64,000 bases of DNA from Epinephelus fuscoguttatus (taxonomy: Eukaryota > Chordata > Actinopteri > Perciformes > Serranidae), in assembly GCF_011397635.1 (NCBI RefSeq), contig NC_064752.1, positions 4,918,607 through 4,982,606 of the forward strand. The letters are read 5' to 3'. Below are positions 1-12,400 of the stretch, piece after piece. Numbering within the stretch: the first letter of the stretch is position 1; every line of letters starts with the position of its first letter. The notes under the pieces are model-generated. The model was not told where the DNA came from. It ran no database searches and worked only from the letters and a program-made list of their open reading frames with translations. The translations under genes were made by a program, and so were the position numbers.

Positions 1-231
1 GTACCAGCACTGTTAAGCATCTGTATGCTAAATTTAATTCTGTAGTCTCGTACATGTTCCATCATAAAGTGGATAATCTGCAAAACAAACTGAACCTGCA
101 CGTCTTCACACATTATGACTTTCTGAATTTGTGCACAATGAAGAGACGCAGAAATCCAGGGAAAAAAAAATTAAGACTTGCTTTTTGGTTTCCTTTGATT
201 ACCTGCTTCTCAACCATAACAGGAACACATT

Positions 232-594
232 TTTCTGCACTGCGGTGCAGTGGTTAGCATTGTTGCCTCACAACGTGATGGTTCCTGGTTTGAATCCAGG
301 GTGGTTTAGCCCTTCTGTGTGGAGTTTGCATGTTCTTCATGTGTCAGCGTGGGTTTCCTCCAGGTGCTCCAGCTTCCTCCCACAGTCCAAAGACATAAAT
401 AATTGGTGACTCTAAATTGTCCGTAGGTGTGAATGTGAGTGTGAGTGGTTGTTTGTCTCTATGTGTCAGCCCTGTGATAGTCTGGTGACCTGTCCAGGGT
501 GAACCCAGCCTCTCACCCAGTGTCAGCTGGGATAGGCTCCAGCCCCCACATGATCCTCAAGAGGATAAATGGTTACAAATATGGATGGATGGAT
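232..594 (+). mobile_element. tRNA-derived SINE with GGAT-rich tail
   Basis: The left end resembles a tRNA gene: an A-box-like GTGGTTAGC stretch near 250 and a B box GGTTTGAATCC at 287-297. The body carries the familiar fish repeat text about a bounded 'summary of sampled' cassette (GGTGACCTGTCCAGGGTG near 484) and ends in ATGGATGGATGGA. That 3' end resembles RTE/Rex3-type LINE tails (known for the family), so the SINE is probably mobilised by such a LINE (inference). Exact ends are approximate. Confidence 0.75.
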
Positions 595-962
595 TTTACA
601 CAGATTGAGTTTGTTCCTCCTTCCTTCATGTTCTTGTAAAATAACAAGTCATTTTGTTTGATTTCTGTGAGCTCACAGTTATTTTAGGAAATGTGTGTTC
701 ATCAGTGTGAAATGTTGATCAGAGAAGCCACCAGTGTGTCAAAATAAAGTACAACCTGAAGGCTTTTGAGCTTCATTTTGACTTATATCACTGAGGTGGG
801 ACATGTTCTTAACTAAACAAATACCTCTGAAAGTGTAGGATTTTAACATATTCAACAGACATATTTGACAAACAAACTTCCCACGTGAAGCACAGGGTTC
901 AGCAGCAGAGTTAAAGACTTCCTGAGTAGTAATAATGTTAACCCTCTTGTTCTGTGTTTCAG

Positions 963-1030
963 ATCAGACATTCAGGAAAGTGATGATCGGAGCTGCTGTC
1001 GGAGTTCTCACAAAATGTTTGTTTTTGTAG
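963..1030 (+). pseudogene. Possible relic transmembrane exon of an upstream Ig-type gene
   Basis: A pyrimidine-rich acceptor-like TCTGTGTTTCAG ends at 962. The following frame reads QTFRKVMIGAAVGVLTK and then a few hydrophobic residues before a TAG at 1028-1030. An alanine/valine/glycine-rich segment straight after an acceptor is what the transmembrane exon of a small IgSF receptor looks like. It is too short to be sure, lies upstream of the tandem Ig genes, and could be the tail of a third, more 5' copy or chance. Confidence 0.22.
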
Positions 1031-1392
1031 GAGTTCGTTTAACTCAGTCTGGAAATTGCTGTAATAAAGGTAAGTTTAAATAATGCTGTTATCAGTGTAT
1101 CTATAATGTGCAGACAGTTACACAGCAGGTACTGTGACTATCTTGTGTCATGATTCTTAACGGCTCTCTGTCAATGCACATCAAAGTGGAAACACGTCTA
1201 AATAGATGTTTTCACTGATCTCTCAAATAGAGAGACTTAAAAATCTATTTTAAAAAACTCATACTGGTGATGAAGGGCGACAGTAGCTCTCTGTTGGTTT
1301 TTCACCATGGTGAGGGGGTTTGTTGCATTGAGCCATGCCATGGAACAACACAAGTGTGTGTCCGCTGTGTCACATCGCCAGCAAAGTGAAGC

Positions 1393-1656
1393 TTGATGAG
1401 GTGTAAGAGCCTGTCAGCTGCAACTCTTCCTCTGACAGCTCTCAGGCTGCTTCTGTTTGTCATCTTCCTCACTGCAGTATTTAAAACTGATCCGCTGACC
1501 AAGTACAGCAGAATATGTCCATGTCTGCTTGATGCCTCCACACTGGTGATAGCTGAGGCCACAAAAATCTTTTTCTGTACATTCCTCAACAACAAATGTG
1601 ATGCCAAGAGTCTTGAATCACAATCTGATGCAGAGACAGTGGAAAGAAACCAGTGA
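1393..1656 (+). other. Unrecognised 87-residue open frame
   Basis: The frame starts with two Met codons, has a hydrophobic stretch at about residues 14-31 (LTALRLLLFVIFLTAVF) and seven Cys residues, and ends in a polar tail. I do not recognise it. The opposite strand also has a frame of similar length, so openness alone is weak evidence. It could be a short secreted or membrane peptide, or random. Confidence 0.12.
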
Positions 1657-2694
1657 CATATGAGGCCTTTTAGAGGAAGTGGTCAAGAGCTTGGATGTCT
1701 TGTTGAAGAAAGTAAAGGAGTCATTATCGTCCATACAGGATGAATTAAAACATTAATAGTCATCTAAGTTTGAGACATGATGGGTCAAAGTTGTTCTTCA
1801 GCTGTAAAAAAACAGGAACAAACCGAACAGTTCAGTCTCAGGTCAGGGGTCAGTTCCTGACTGAAAGAGAATCTGTTCCACCAAAATCTTTGGAACTTTG
1901 GAAACTGAGGAACTGAACTCAGGAACTGAAAGTCATGTTTGCGAATTTTTGTTTGAAACACAGAAAACTTTATTTCACAATACAAAAACGTCTGAGTGTG
2001 CCATCCAGATAAAACCTGTAAAAGAGAATCATAAACCCTATTCGTGTTGTTGTCAGTGATTTTTAATCCCATGTGAATCTGCTATGTCTGTAATTTGTAA
2101 AGTAAAACTTCAACCACCAATAACCAAACACAGAGGTAATATTACTCCAGTGCAAATCAGTATCTCTGTGATTTGGGGTCGTATATCAACCATCATGTTG
2201 TTAGGCAGAAACTTGACATCTTATCCAGGAGATAATGTTTGGCTTTGTTTATCCAGTGCAAATGCAGCAGGGTGTCAGTATAGATTGTGCAGCCTGATCA
2301 GTTCAAAGACGGAAAGGATTTTCATTAATGTCATTTTGTTTTCCTTCCTGCAGGTTCATCATGAAACAATCAAGATCAACTTTAAAGTCTTCTGCAGAGG
2401 GATGTGTGTGTTTTACTTCTTTTTTAGTGAGGAGTTTTAAACCAAAAGAGTGATGACATTTTGTCTTCTGTCCTCAGCCTCTTAATGGCCAGTTTGAGTT
2501 GCGACCTGGTGACAGGTTAAAAGTTTGAATCAGGTATTGTGTGTGGTTGCAGTTGTGGTGATGGATGTGAGAAAGACAAAAAGTAAAGTTTTGGAGGTCG
2601 GGGCAGCATTTAACAGATTCTTACCAAATCTGAATTATAACTGTAAAGCTGTAAAGACAATTATTAAGTGCTTTAGATAAAAGAGTTATATTTA

Positions 2695-3239
2695 CCGTAA
2701 AACTTGGTGTATAAGTTGCACTTTTTTTCCCTTTTTTTTCATCTAAAAAGTTGGATGCGGGTTATAGACCGGTGCGACCTGTAGACCAAGGTAAATGCTG
2801 ACATAGGTAATTTGACCCACAAAATGGCGCTATATAGTAATTTAAACTCATTCGATTTTGGGATTTGAGTAAGCATGTATAGTTACAGCCCACACTGTAA
2901 TAAGGTACTGTAATGCTGTCTTCTTAAAAAAGAAAAAAGAAGTTTAACGTTAATTTAAACTCATTTTTATGGCTCAGATGTTGTTATACCGTAATTTTAG
3001 GTTGTTTGGAAAATTGGAAAATTGGAAAATTGCAATCTGAAAAGTAACCAAAGCTGCTTAAGAGGTTATTGTGTTTTGAATGTGTTTCAAATTAAAAATA
3101 AAGGGAAACAGTGTAGGAATAACTTGTATAACGTTTTTATTAACAAATAGTAATATAAAACCTTGTTTTCCCTGTTTGAGACCTTAAAAAATAGACTGTG
3201 ACTTATATGCCAGTGTGACTTATATTCTGAGTTTTACGG
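2695..3239. mobile_element. Non-autonomous DNA transposon (MITE), TA target duplication
   Basis: The ends are inverted: CCGTAAAACTTGG at the left, and the right end reads CCGTAAAACTCAG on the opposite strand. Both ends are flanked by TA (2693-2694 and 3240-3241). A few secondary matches continue inward (TATAAGT-C-CAC). It has no coding capacity. A TA duplication fits Tc1/mariner-type transposition, but the family is not identified. Confidence 0.75.
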
Positions 3240-4031
3240 TACTTAATATATAACTGCAGTCTAATAACCACTTACTTTCTGCTTCCAACACAAAATGCCT
3301 GTATATTACATACGATTATACCAATTATAAAACGCTTACATCTGTACAAACAGAGCGCAGAATGTTTAATTTGCCTCATCTTAACAATACTTAACTAGCA
3401 TACTTTAGCAATTAAACTTTAACCATCATTTTTTTTTTTTTTTTTACATTTTTTTCCTCATACATCAAACTTTAACTAGACATCAGTCATTATTATTAAT
3501 CAGTAATCAATCAAACTAATATATCAAAATGTCACTACTGAATGTAATTGAGGGTTTTCTAATATCATGTGTGATGGGAGTTGTTGAGATTGTTTCATTT
3601 ATTAGTTTCATTTATTAATGATCTTAACGGCCATGATCAAGAAATTTTACCAAAAAAAACCCCAACTATTTTTCATCCAAAGTCTTTAGTTCTATAAATG
3701 ATGTGTAGATGGTACTGTCTTATTGAGTTCGAATTAAAGCCTGCATCACAGAAACACTTCATACATTGCAGCCAAAAACAACCCATAATTCTCTGTGTAC
3801 TAGTGGTGCAATAAAAGAAGGAGCACAATACAACATATATTTGATTACTGATGAAGATCAACAGAGTTGGACTATTCACATGAAATGTGATGAATAATTT
3901 GATTAATAATAATAAATAATTATGTGTTGGCAAAGTAGGATAATGAAACAATAAAAGCAATGTTCAATGATCCAAGTTAGAAAGGGACCAACCTCTTTAA
4001 AGAGGGTTGAGTCTTGTCTGCTGAAGTGTAA
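3240..4031. other. AT-rich intergenic stretch
   Basis: The stretch includes a poly-T run near 3429-3446. I see no exon, RNA gene or clear repeat boundary. Confidence 0.5.
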
Positions 4032-4586
4032 AGACCCTGACACACCAAGCTGACGGTCGGCCGTTAGTCAATGTCAGGCTGTTAGTGAGAATCTGTCGCC
4101 CTAGTCTTTGCAGTATGTCCCGCACCGTTGGCCGTCGTCAGATTCAGCATGTTAAAACGGCTCTTATTGTCAGTTCAGCTCAGCGCACAAGAAGAGAAAT
4201 GGAAGTGAGGAAAGTAAACAAACAGCTAAAGTCAAGAGGAAGTGAGATCAAAACAAACTTGTTACGTAAAGTCAGATTATTTTTCGTTAGCCGTTGAGCT
4301 CCTCAGCAGAAACATTTCCTGATGGTTTGTGTTTTTGCTCCCGGGGGCACGGTAAATATCATTTGTTTCTTGTTCTGTGTTATTAATGAGCTAACCGGCT
4401 AACTAGCGTCTTGTATCCAACCTGTCTGTCTTCCAGTTTCCCTTTTTAAATTAAGTTTACGGACTACTGTTGTCTACTGCTATGGGGAATTATTTCCTCT
4501 CATACAGGCTCAGAATGTTTCTGCTGGTTGGCTGTTGGTTGTAATCTTGACGATGTGCAATCTTGACATTTGGTGTGTCTGGTCCA
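4032..4586. mobile_element. Harbinger-like MITE
   Basis: The terminal inverted repeats share GACACACCAA near both ends (4039-4048, and its complement TTGGTGTGTC near 4570-4579). TAA flanks the element on both sides (4029-4031 and 4587-4589). Three-base TWA duplications are typical of PIF/Harbinger. The open frame at 4085-4297 inside has no recognisable domain. Confidence 0.6.
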
Positions 4587-4984
4587 TAAGGACAAAAACA
4601 TCACAGTCACCCTCTGTAATCAGGTGATAATCAGGTAACTTGTAGTTTGAACATGAAGTGACAAAAACATCATCAGCAGAATCTTAAATTATCAAAGTGA
4701 CAGGCAGCTAATGAAGAATGAAAGTTTGTTTGTGTTCTCCTTTAATTAGTTGAAATCCAAACAGCACCATGTTTAAAAAAATTGAAGACAAGTGACTTCT
4801 GACTGATTCCTAAATAAAGAGAACTGTGATCATCCAGATGAAATGAGATTAAACCATTTCATACTTATTCACCATCTGTGGTTGTTAAAAACAACAAGAT
4901 CTGACTGATGATCCTCAGCTGAAGGAAACAAGATGGCTCCTCCACTGTTACGTTTTAATTCCCAGACAAAGTGTTGAAATACCT

Positions 4985-5221
4985 GCTAGCAGGTGGTCAG
5001 TTAATCACAGGGTCGGTGGTTTGATCCCCGGCTCCTCCTGTCCACATGTTCAAGTGTCCTTGAGCAAAACACTGAAGCCCAAATTGCTCCTGATGGTCAG
5101 ACAGCAGCTTGCATGGTAGCTGGCTGACACCAGTGTGTGAATGAGTGAGTGAGTGAGTGAGTGAGTGAATGGATGAATGAGGAAGATATAAAGTGCTATA
5201 TAAATGTAGTCCATTTACCAA
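4985..5221 (+). mobile_element. Second tRNA-derived SINE
   Basis: It has a B box GGTTTGATCCC at 5018-5028 and the body text common in fish SINEs (GTCCTTGAGCAAAACACTGAA near 5055). A tract of GAGT repeats runs at about 5139-5170, and the end AAGTGCTATATAAATG precedes 'CCATTTACC'. It is not the same family as the SINE at 232-594. Confidence 0.7.
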
Positions 5222-5955
5222 ATATGATCCTGCTGCTTGTAGTTGTTAAAGGTCCTAACTGAGCTCCACATGGGCATTAACAGAAACATGAGACTTGACT
5301 GAACTAAAGCCTGCTGTCACGCTGTCAAAGAAATGTGAATATTTTGCAGCTAAAGTGAAATATAATGGGACTTATTGTTTATTTTGATATTGATCATTGG
5401 GACAAACATGTACTGCTTCTTTTTATTGGTTAAGGTGCTAAGCCAGAGTCTGTCAGCTACAGTTACACACTGAACTATACACTCAGTGTCCACTTTATTA
5501 GGTATGCTGTTGTTGACTGTCATATTAGAAGCTCATGTATGTTTCTGTTGTTCTCTGATGATGCTCTTGCAGGTATCATGTAATTTCAGGCAGAGCTTCA
5601 TCATTTCTGTTCAAACGTTTGAATAAAACATGAAAAATGTCAAACTGTGTGTTGTGACTGTTTTGGATGTTTCTGTGCTCAAACTTTGATATTAACATTT
5701 TTAAAGTGGGACTTTTTTTTCAGGTGGCTAAAATACATTTTATTGCTGATCTTGTCCACAGCAGTACATTTCTTAGCCTCCATGTCAGACTCCAGCCTGA
5801 TCCTTTTCCATATATTCTGAGATACAGTTTAGGTCCTGATTTGTCAAGCTGACGCTCTTATGAAGGCGAACGAAATCCAAAGTGTGTCAGTGTCGCAGAA
5901 GCCGTTAAATGTCCATTAGTGCCGTTCCAGTGATAAAGTGATGTTTAATGTGCTT

Positions 5956-5997
5956 ATGAAGCTTCTTCTGTCGTGTGACATGACGTCAGCTGAAATG
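5956..5997 (+). pseudogene. Signal-peptide exon of Ig gene copy 1, shortened
   Basis: It begins ATGAAGCTTCTTC like the intact exon at 25012 but has lost several short blocks, including most of the hydrophobic core. The donor GTGAGA follows. The remaining 42 nt leave phase 0 at a junction that needs phase 1, so it cannot join the V exon in frame as read. Confidence 0.6.
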
Positions 5998-6397
5998 GTG
6001 AGAACATTTGACTCAAGTGTTTTGTATGTGAGTGGATGAAAAGTGTGTGAATATGTGAAGTGTGTAAACATAATAGTGGCAATTTTATCAGCGTTGGTTG
6101 GAGAACGATAATACGTGCAAAATCCGCATTTAGAACCATTTTAAAATCAACATGAGGAAGAGTAAGATGTCACATATATATATTTCTATCCTAATAATGA
6201 TGACACATCAATATTTGGTGATGTCAGCTGGTGCAGCACCTTCTGTGAATGAGTCGGAGTGAGGAGAGCTGGAGTGATTTAGGGCGTCGTCCATCCTGCA
6301 GAGAGAAATGCGCCTCTGTTTCCCAGCAAAGCTTCTTCCAGTCAAAGCTGATCGATATTTACAGAAACATCTCTGATATTTGTGATGAAATATAAAA

Positions 6398-6448
<51 letters not shown>

Positions 6449-9400
6449 GCTGCCTGAGGGTCACTGAGAGTCTGACTGAGCTTTGATTGAGCAGGAAATA
6501 ATAATACTGCTTCTTTTATTGGTTAAGATAATAAGCCAGAGTCTGTCAGCTACATCACTATGACACTAGAACTATACACTTGTGTCCACTTTATTCAGGT
6601 ACTCTCTCGTTTCCTTCATCACTCTCTCTTGTTTCCTTCATCACTCTCTCTTGATGATGCTCTGCATCATCATGTAATTTCATCAGAGCTTCTCATTTTC
6701 CTTTCAAATGTTTGAATAAACATGAAAAATGTCAAACTGTGTTTGTGACTGTTTTGGATGTTTCTGTGCTCAAACTTGATATTAACATTTTAAAGTCTCT
6801 CTCGTTTCCTTCATCACTCTCTCTTGTTTCCTACATCACCCTCTCTTGTTTCCTTCATCACTCTTTCTTGTTTCCTTCCAAACTCTCTTGTCTGACATCT
6901 ACTTTCACTCTTGTTTCTAGACAGGTACTCTCCAGCATGGGCGGATCTACTGGTGCTTGGTGGCAGCCACTCTCTAAAAGAAAGCTCTTCACCCTGCTGC
7001 CACCTCCAGTTGGCAGCAATGAATTCCTACATCACTTTCTCTTGTTCCAATCACTCTCTCGTTCATCGTATTCAATCTTGTTTCAGTCGACTGCTGAATG
7101 CAGCACGAGATAACGCTCTACATCCTTTGTTTGTTTCTGACAGCCAGAGGCTCAGCCTATCCCAGAAATCTCTTGTTTCCTAAAACTCTGAGTATGTTAA
7201 CCTGAAATGAGCATTCTCTCTTGTTTCTACATCCAGAAAGTTTCCTACATCAAACTCTGAGTCAATCACCATGGTAACTGAGTCATCACTGTCTTAGTTT
7301 CTTCATCACTCTCCGTTTCCTTCATCATTCTCCATTTTTCCTCATCATTCAGTCTTGTTTCGAAGCGCATCACTCTTAGCAGAGATTTCCTTCTGTCATT
7401 CTATCTTGTTTCCTGCTGGATCTCTCTTGTTACTCAGGACTGTCTTACTTGTTTATGCATCACTCTCATTTCCTTGGACATCAGCTCTTGTCTTCACATT
7501 CTATTACATCACTCTCGTTCACCCTCAGCTCTAGAATCATTACTCTCTGTCCTTCATCATTCTCTCTTGTTTCCTACATCACTGTCTCTTGTTTCCTACA
7601 GTCTGTTAGAGCTTGTTTCCCAAATCCTCGTTTCCTTGCACATAATGTAGGCTCTAATTATTTAAATTTCCTAAAATTGTGTGAAGCTACATCACTCTCT
7701 CTTGTGACTACATGATCTCTGTCATCTGCCTCTCTCTTGTTTCCTGATCACTCTCTCTTGTTCTACATCACTCTTGATTATATGTTCATAGCCTCTCTCT
7801 AATGTGCATTCATCACTCTCTCTTGTTTCCTTCATCACTCTCTCTTGTTTCCTTCATCACTCTTTCTTGTTTCCTACATCACTCTCTCTAGATTTCAACA
7901 TTTTCAAATCTCTCTTGTATTTTCATCTCTCTTTTCAGGTGCAAATCACCACATATTCCTTACCTTCTCTCTGTGAGTTTACAGTCACTGTCTCTTATGT
8001 TCCTACATCACTCTATAGCCTTCATCACTCTCTCTTGTTTCTACTGCACTCCTGTGTTTTTCCCCTCTCAGATTTCCTTCTGAAAATATATTATGATATA
8101 TTATTAATCACTCTCTCTTGTTTCCTTCATCACTCTCTCTTGTTTCCTTCATCACTCTCTCTTGTTTCCTTCATCACTCTTTCTTGTTTCCTTCATCACT
8201 CTCTCGTTTCCTTCATCACTCTCTCTTGTTTCCTACATCACTCTCTCTTGTTTCCTACATCACTCTCTCTTGTTTCCTTCATCACTCTCTCTTGTTTCCT
8301 ACATCACTCTCTCTTGTTTCCTTCATCACTCTCTCTTGTTTCCTACATCACTCTCTTGTTTCCTTCATCACTCTCTCTTGTTTCCTTCATCACTCTCTTG
8401 ATTGCATGACATCACTGTCTCTATGTTTGTAAATGGCAGCCTCCTCTTATGTAGTGTCATCACTCTATTTGTTCATCAAACTTCATAACTCTCTTGGTGC
8501 GTTCCAGGCAGGCTTCTCGTTTCCTTCGTAAGTCACTACTCTCTTGTCACGATCACTTTGTAGCGTTCATCATTCTCTCTTGTTTCCTTCATTCTCTCTC
8601 TTGTTTTAACGATCACTGTCTCTTGTTTATATTATCACTCAACGTTTCCTTCATTTACTCTCTCTTGTTTCCTAAAGTCTATTTCTCTCCATGTATCATC
8701 ACTCTCATCACCCTTCACCACTCTCTCTTGTTTCCTTCATCACTCTCTCTTGTTTCCTACATCACAAAGAAATGTAAAAATGTGCAAATATCTGCAGGGC
8801 AGTGCAAAAGATTCTCTGAGGACAAAGTGACTGTGCACTAATGTACTGTATGTACTGAGGCTCAAGAGCCTTCTGGTTCCTGCAGACACACAGAAACCTC
8901 CCTGCAGGGCAGCTTTAGGAGCACACAAAGATTATTAGTAGGAAGGGGTGCTCTTTTTACACTTGAGCATCTGCCCCACAAATTATCTGTGCACGTCACT
9001 CTGCATGTAAACACACTGATTAATACATGTTTATCTTCCAGGTCCAGCAGTCGTCACAGTGGAACAAGATCCAGAGATGTTCTTTACCCTGGTTCCTCAG
9101 CACCAAGGGAGAACATTGAGTCAAAACTGTTTGACTGGAAGAAAGCCTGCTCAGAAGATGGAAAAACAAGGAGGTGTTAAGTTTTTATGATGCAGGCATC
9201 CATTACAACAACAGGCGAGCAGGTCAGAGTGAGGAGTTCAAAGGTCGAGTCTTTCATTTTCAAGAAGAACTGAAACACGGCAACGCCTCCATCATCATCA
9301 GAAATACAAAGATGGCCGACAGTGGAGACTACACCTGTGTTTTTCCACGTCTTCAGCCACGTCAAACGTTCCACATTAAGCTTGTTGTTGGTGAGAAAAA

Positions 9401-12400
9401 TTTCTTGAATATTTCTTCGAATTTAATGAAATTTCAGCAGTTTATAGTGGATGAAATCATCTCTTCTGTCTCTCTGATTGTAAAGGCTTCAGCTGCGTCT
9501 GAACATGTGTTTTGTTTTGCCTTTCAGATGGTGTCTTAACCTCTTGAGGGTCATTTTGATTATGTGCATTTGTGTCTCTTAATACCTTCACATGTTAAAC
9601 TGTATAATAGCAGGACCATGAGGAGCTGATACATGTAAATTACATCACTGTAAAACAAACACTCAGTAGGTTTCATCAGGTGTGTTGATCTCACTTCAGA
9701 CTCTGACAGAGTTCAATATGTAAAATATTAAATATAAAATAATAGAAGTTCTCTTGTTTTTTACCCTTTAACTTCATATTTTAAACACAGTAAATCAGTC
9801 CTAATAAGAGCCATCAGGTTGAAATTCACAGGATCTGTCCCTCAACTTGTCTGTAATGTGTGTACCAAATTTGAGGTTGATTGACACAAGTGTGTGTGAG
9901 ATATTTTAGAAAGTGCAGTACAGAGCATCTCCAGCAGAGGACTCCAGAGCTCTGTAAAACTTTTTCAAAGTTAGCAAATGATGAAAATAAATCTCTTTAT
10001 GATTCTGAAAAATGTCCCTAAGTGTTAAAATGTGACTATAAAAAGATGTTTTTAATATTTAAATAAAGATGTACATATTTATTATCATTGAATCTCGCCT
10101 CCATAAACATATAAATAAAGTTTCTCTGTTATGTGGGTGTCCCACTACCACAGGAAGTCCACATACAGTAACTTCCATATATGGTCAGGCAGGTAATTTA
10201 AGTGTCTCCAAACTCACCGTGTTTTCACGGTGCTGACTTCCCATTGGATGAAACCAGCCGTCAATAAGATACACATGGGGCATATTTAGAGATGCTCTCC
10301 TCTGATTGGTTGATTAAGGTTAAAGGCCGTTAGTTTCGTCCCTTTATATCGTAGGAAGATGCTGATTGGTTTATGTGTTTTCGGGGCGTTTCCTGATTTC
10401 AGAGAGGCTGAACATGATTGGTCAAATCTTTTGTCAATACTTTAAATGGACTGAAAATACGTTGTTTTGGAAGTTTGACGAGCGGCGCTAAAACTAAACG
10501 AGGGACACAATCGACTTTTATTCACGTTATTTTTACTTCCGGTTGAACGTAAACGAGGTACATTTAATCGGTGTGATTTTGTTGTTTAAAACGAGCTCCT
10601 GTTTGTCTATAAATGTCTGTTTTTATACCTATAAATACATTTTAACTGTGGCTAGACAGGATAACAGCTAAGCTGCTAACTGTTTACTGCCGTAAAGTAA
10701 GACGGCACTGTTCTGATGTCGTAAATCCTGTAATCACATTCTTACAGCCGTTGTAAAAACGAACATTTAAGGTTTCAGATGAGGTGTAATATGTCTGTGA
10801 TGACTTCTGCCGTCAACATGTAAACATGTAGTGTATATATTTATTATTTTTATATGTAAATTCAGGGTCGCGTGCAACCTCCGCGTTTTAAAACATTAAA
10901 AAACAGATTAGATGAAAACATCCCAGGTGAGTCCTAATTTTATTTACGTCACTCTTTACCTGTCACCTGTTTGTGATGTTTGACAGGCAGGCGCTATCTA
11001 AAAAATACTTTTTCAGTGAGTATAAAAGTTAAAAACTTAAAAAATTTTGAAATGTTCTTCCCTGTTGTGCTTTTCTGTTTCTCTGTGTTTTTCCTCTTGT
11101 GATATAAACCACATTAACAAGTACAGAAAGAAGAAAAAATGTTTACATATTACATCTGTAATGCTATAATTATCTTTTATTTGCATTTCACTATGTTCAC
11201 AGGTGCAGCTCCAAAACCAAACATTAGAACACTTGATCAAACAGACAACAGGGCGCTGCTGCAGTGTGAAGCTAATGGTAATCCACAACCTGAAGTAGAG
11301 TGGAGGGACAGTGCTGGAAACAAACTTCCTGCTGAGGAGCCACAGGTCACAGAGAGAGACGGACGTTTCTACGTCACTCTCAACACAACTGTGACCAAGA
11401 CTGACCGCTATCGCTGTGTGGCCACACAGAAGACAATCAGCCATCAGATTTATACTGAGACCTTCCTGCGTATGACTGGTCAGTGACATTTTAATCTTTA
11501 AATAATTATTATTCATGTGTTATTAGTCTTCAAAATTTTAATGTGCGCACAGACTGAATACAAAGTGAATCTGCTCAGAGTGTTGCAAATTTCAGAAGAT
11601 TTCAGATTCTGAGACGCCACTTCATTAATCTGCAGAGATCAGAGGAAAATTAAGAGTCTGGTGGGAAATGACAGAAAGAACTGGAGTTTAAAGTACATAT
11701 AGAGATCATGATGAACTGTTACATAAACACAGTCAGTGTGAACATTCTCACCTGTAGCAAACATCTGTGTTGTCAGTATTTTAGTGCTGAAGAAACATTG
11801 TAAAAACACTCCAACAGTCAGATTCACAGATTAAATGCACACAAAACTGAACTTTGCCTCCATGGCGAGCTGCTGTCTGTCTGTTTGGGTTTAGCGCTGA
11901 TCAGTGCGTCATTTCATGCTGAGTTTCTATTGGTTGGTTAGTAGACGTAGGTGGTAACAGCAGTCACACAGTGAGATGGTCATCCCAAATTTATGACACT
12001 GTTAGAATTTTATCCCAGGCTGTCTTTGATCACAAGACTTTGACATCAACCATCCTTGAACCTCTCTGACTGTGTGACATAGGACCATCGTTTTAGAGCC
12101 ACGACTAAAGATATCGCCACGTTTCTTTCACAATGGTCATCTTTCGTCTGAGACAGCCCAAAATCACACAGTGGATACTGGGCTTTTTTTTAAAGAAATA
12201 AAGAAAGTAAAAATTCCTTTCATTCAATTTCTTTCATTTCTGTGAAGAAAACGAAATAAAATTGTTATCTTTTAAATTTAGATTATTTAAGATATGAACT
12301 TAGAACAGGGGCGATTCTAGGATCTGAGGTTTAGGGGTGCTGAGCACCCAGAGAGCTGCCCGGCCAGGCAAGATAAATTTCACTGTTTTGTACATTTTAA

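Larger units (their letters stand above)
595..2694. other. Intergenic, mostly unassigned
   Basis: No multi-exon gene can be assembled here. Short open frames on both strands lack recognisable domains. The only stretches that look gene-like are listed separately: a transmembrane-like relic at 963-1030 and an open frame at 1393-1656. Confidence 0.5.
5328..10935 (+). repeat. Segmental duplication, copy 1 (5' half of Ig gene)
   Basis: This interval matches 23838-27915 in the same order: a 5' flank (from GTGAATATTTTG), the signal exon, a shared intron block, the V exon and a long intron with promoter-like sequence. The two copies differ by a large minisatellite expansion in copy 1 (about 6590-8766) and by an additional partial repeat of the 5' flank at about 6490-6795. 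From about 9190 to 10930 the match is nearly unbroken. Confidence 0.85.

Noticed and set aside
4997-5221. Minus-strand 74-codon frame
   Set aside because: Falls wholly inside a SINE and includes the GAGT repeat.
7804-8409. Long Ser/Leu/Phe-rich open frames (up to 201 codons) in three frames
   Set aside because: They are translations of the stop-free 22-bp minisatellite; identical text in all frames and no splice or domain evidence.
6605-8766. CRISPR-like array
   Set aside because: Units are contiguous 22-mers without unique spacers of constant size, in a vertebrate intron.
11037-11516. 159-codon minus-strand frame across exon C1
   Set aside because: It is antisense to a clear Ig exon with proper splice sites and has no domain of its own.
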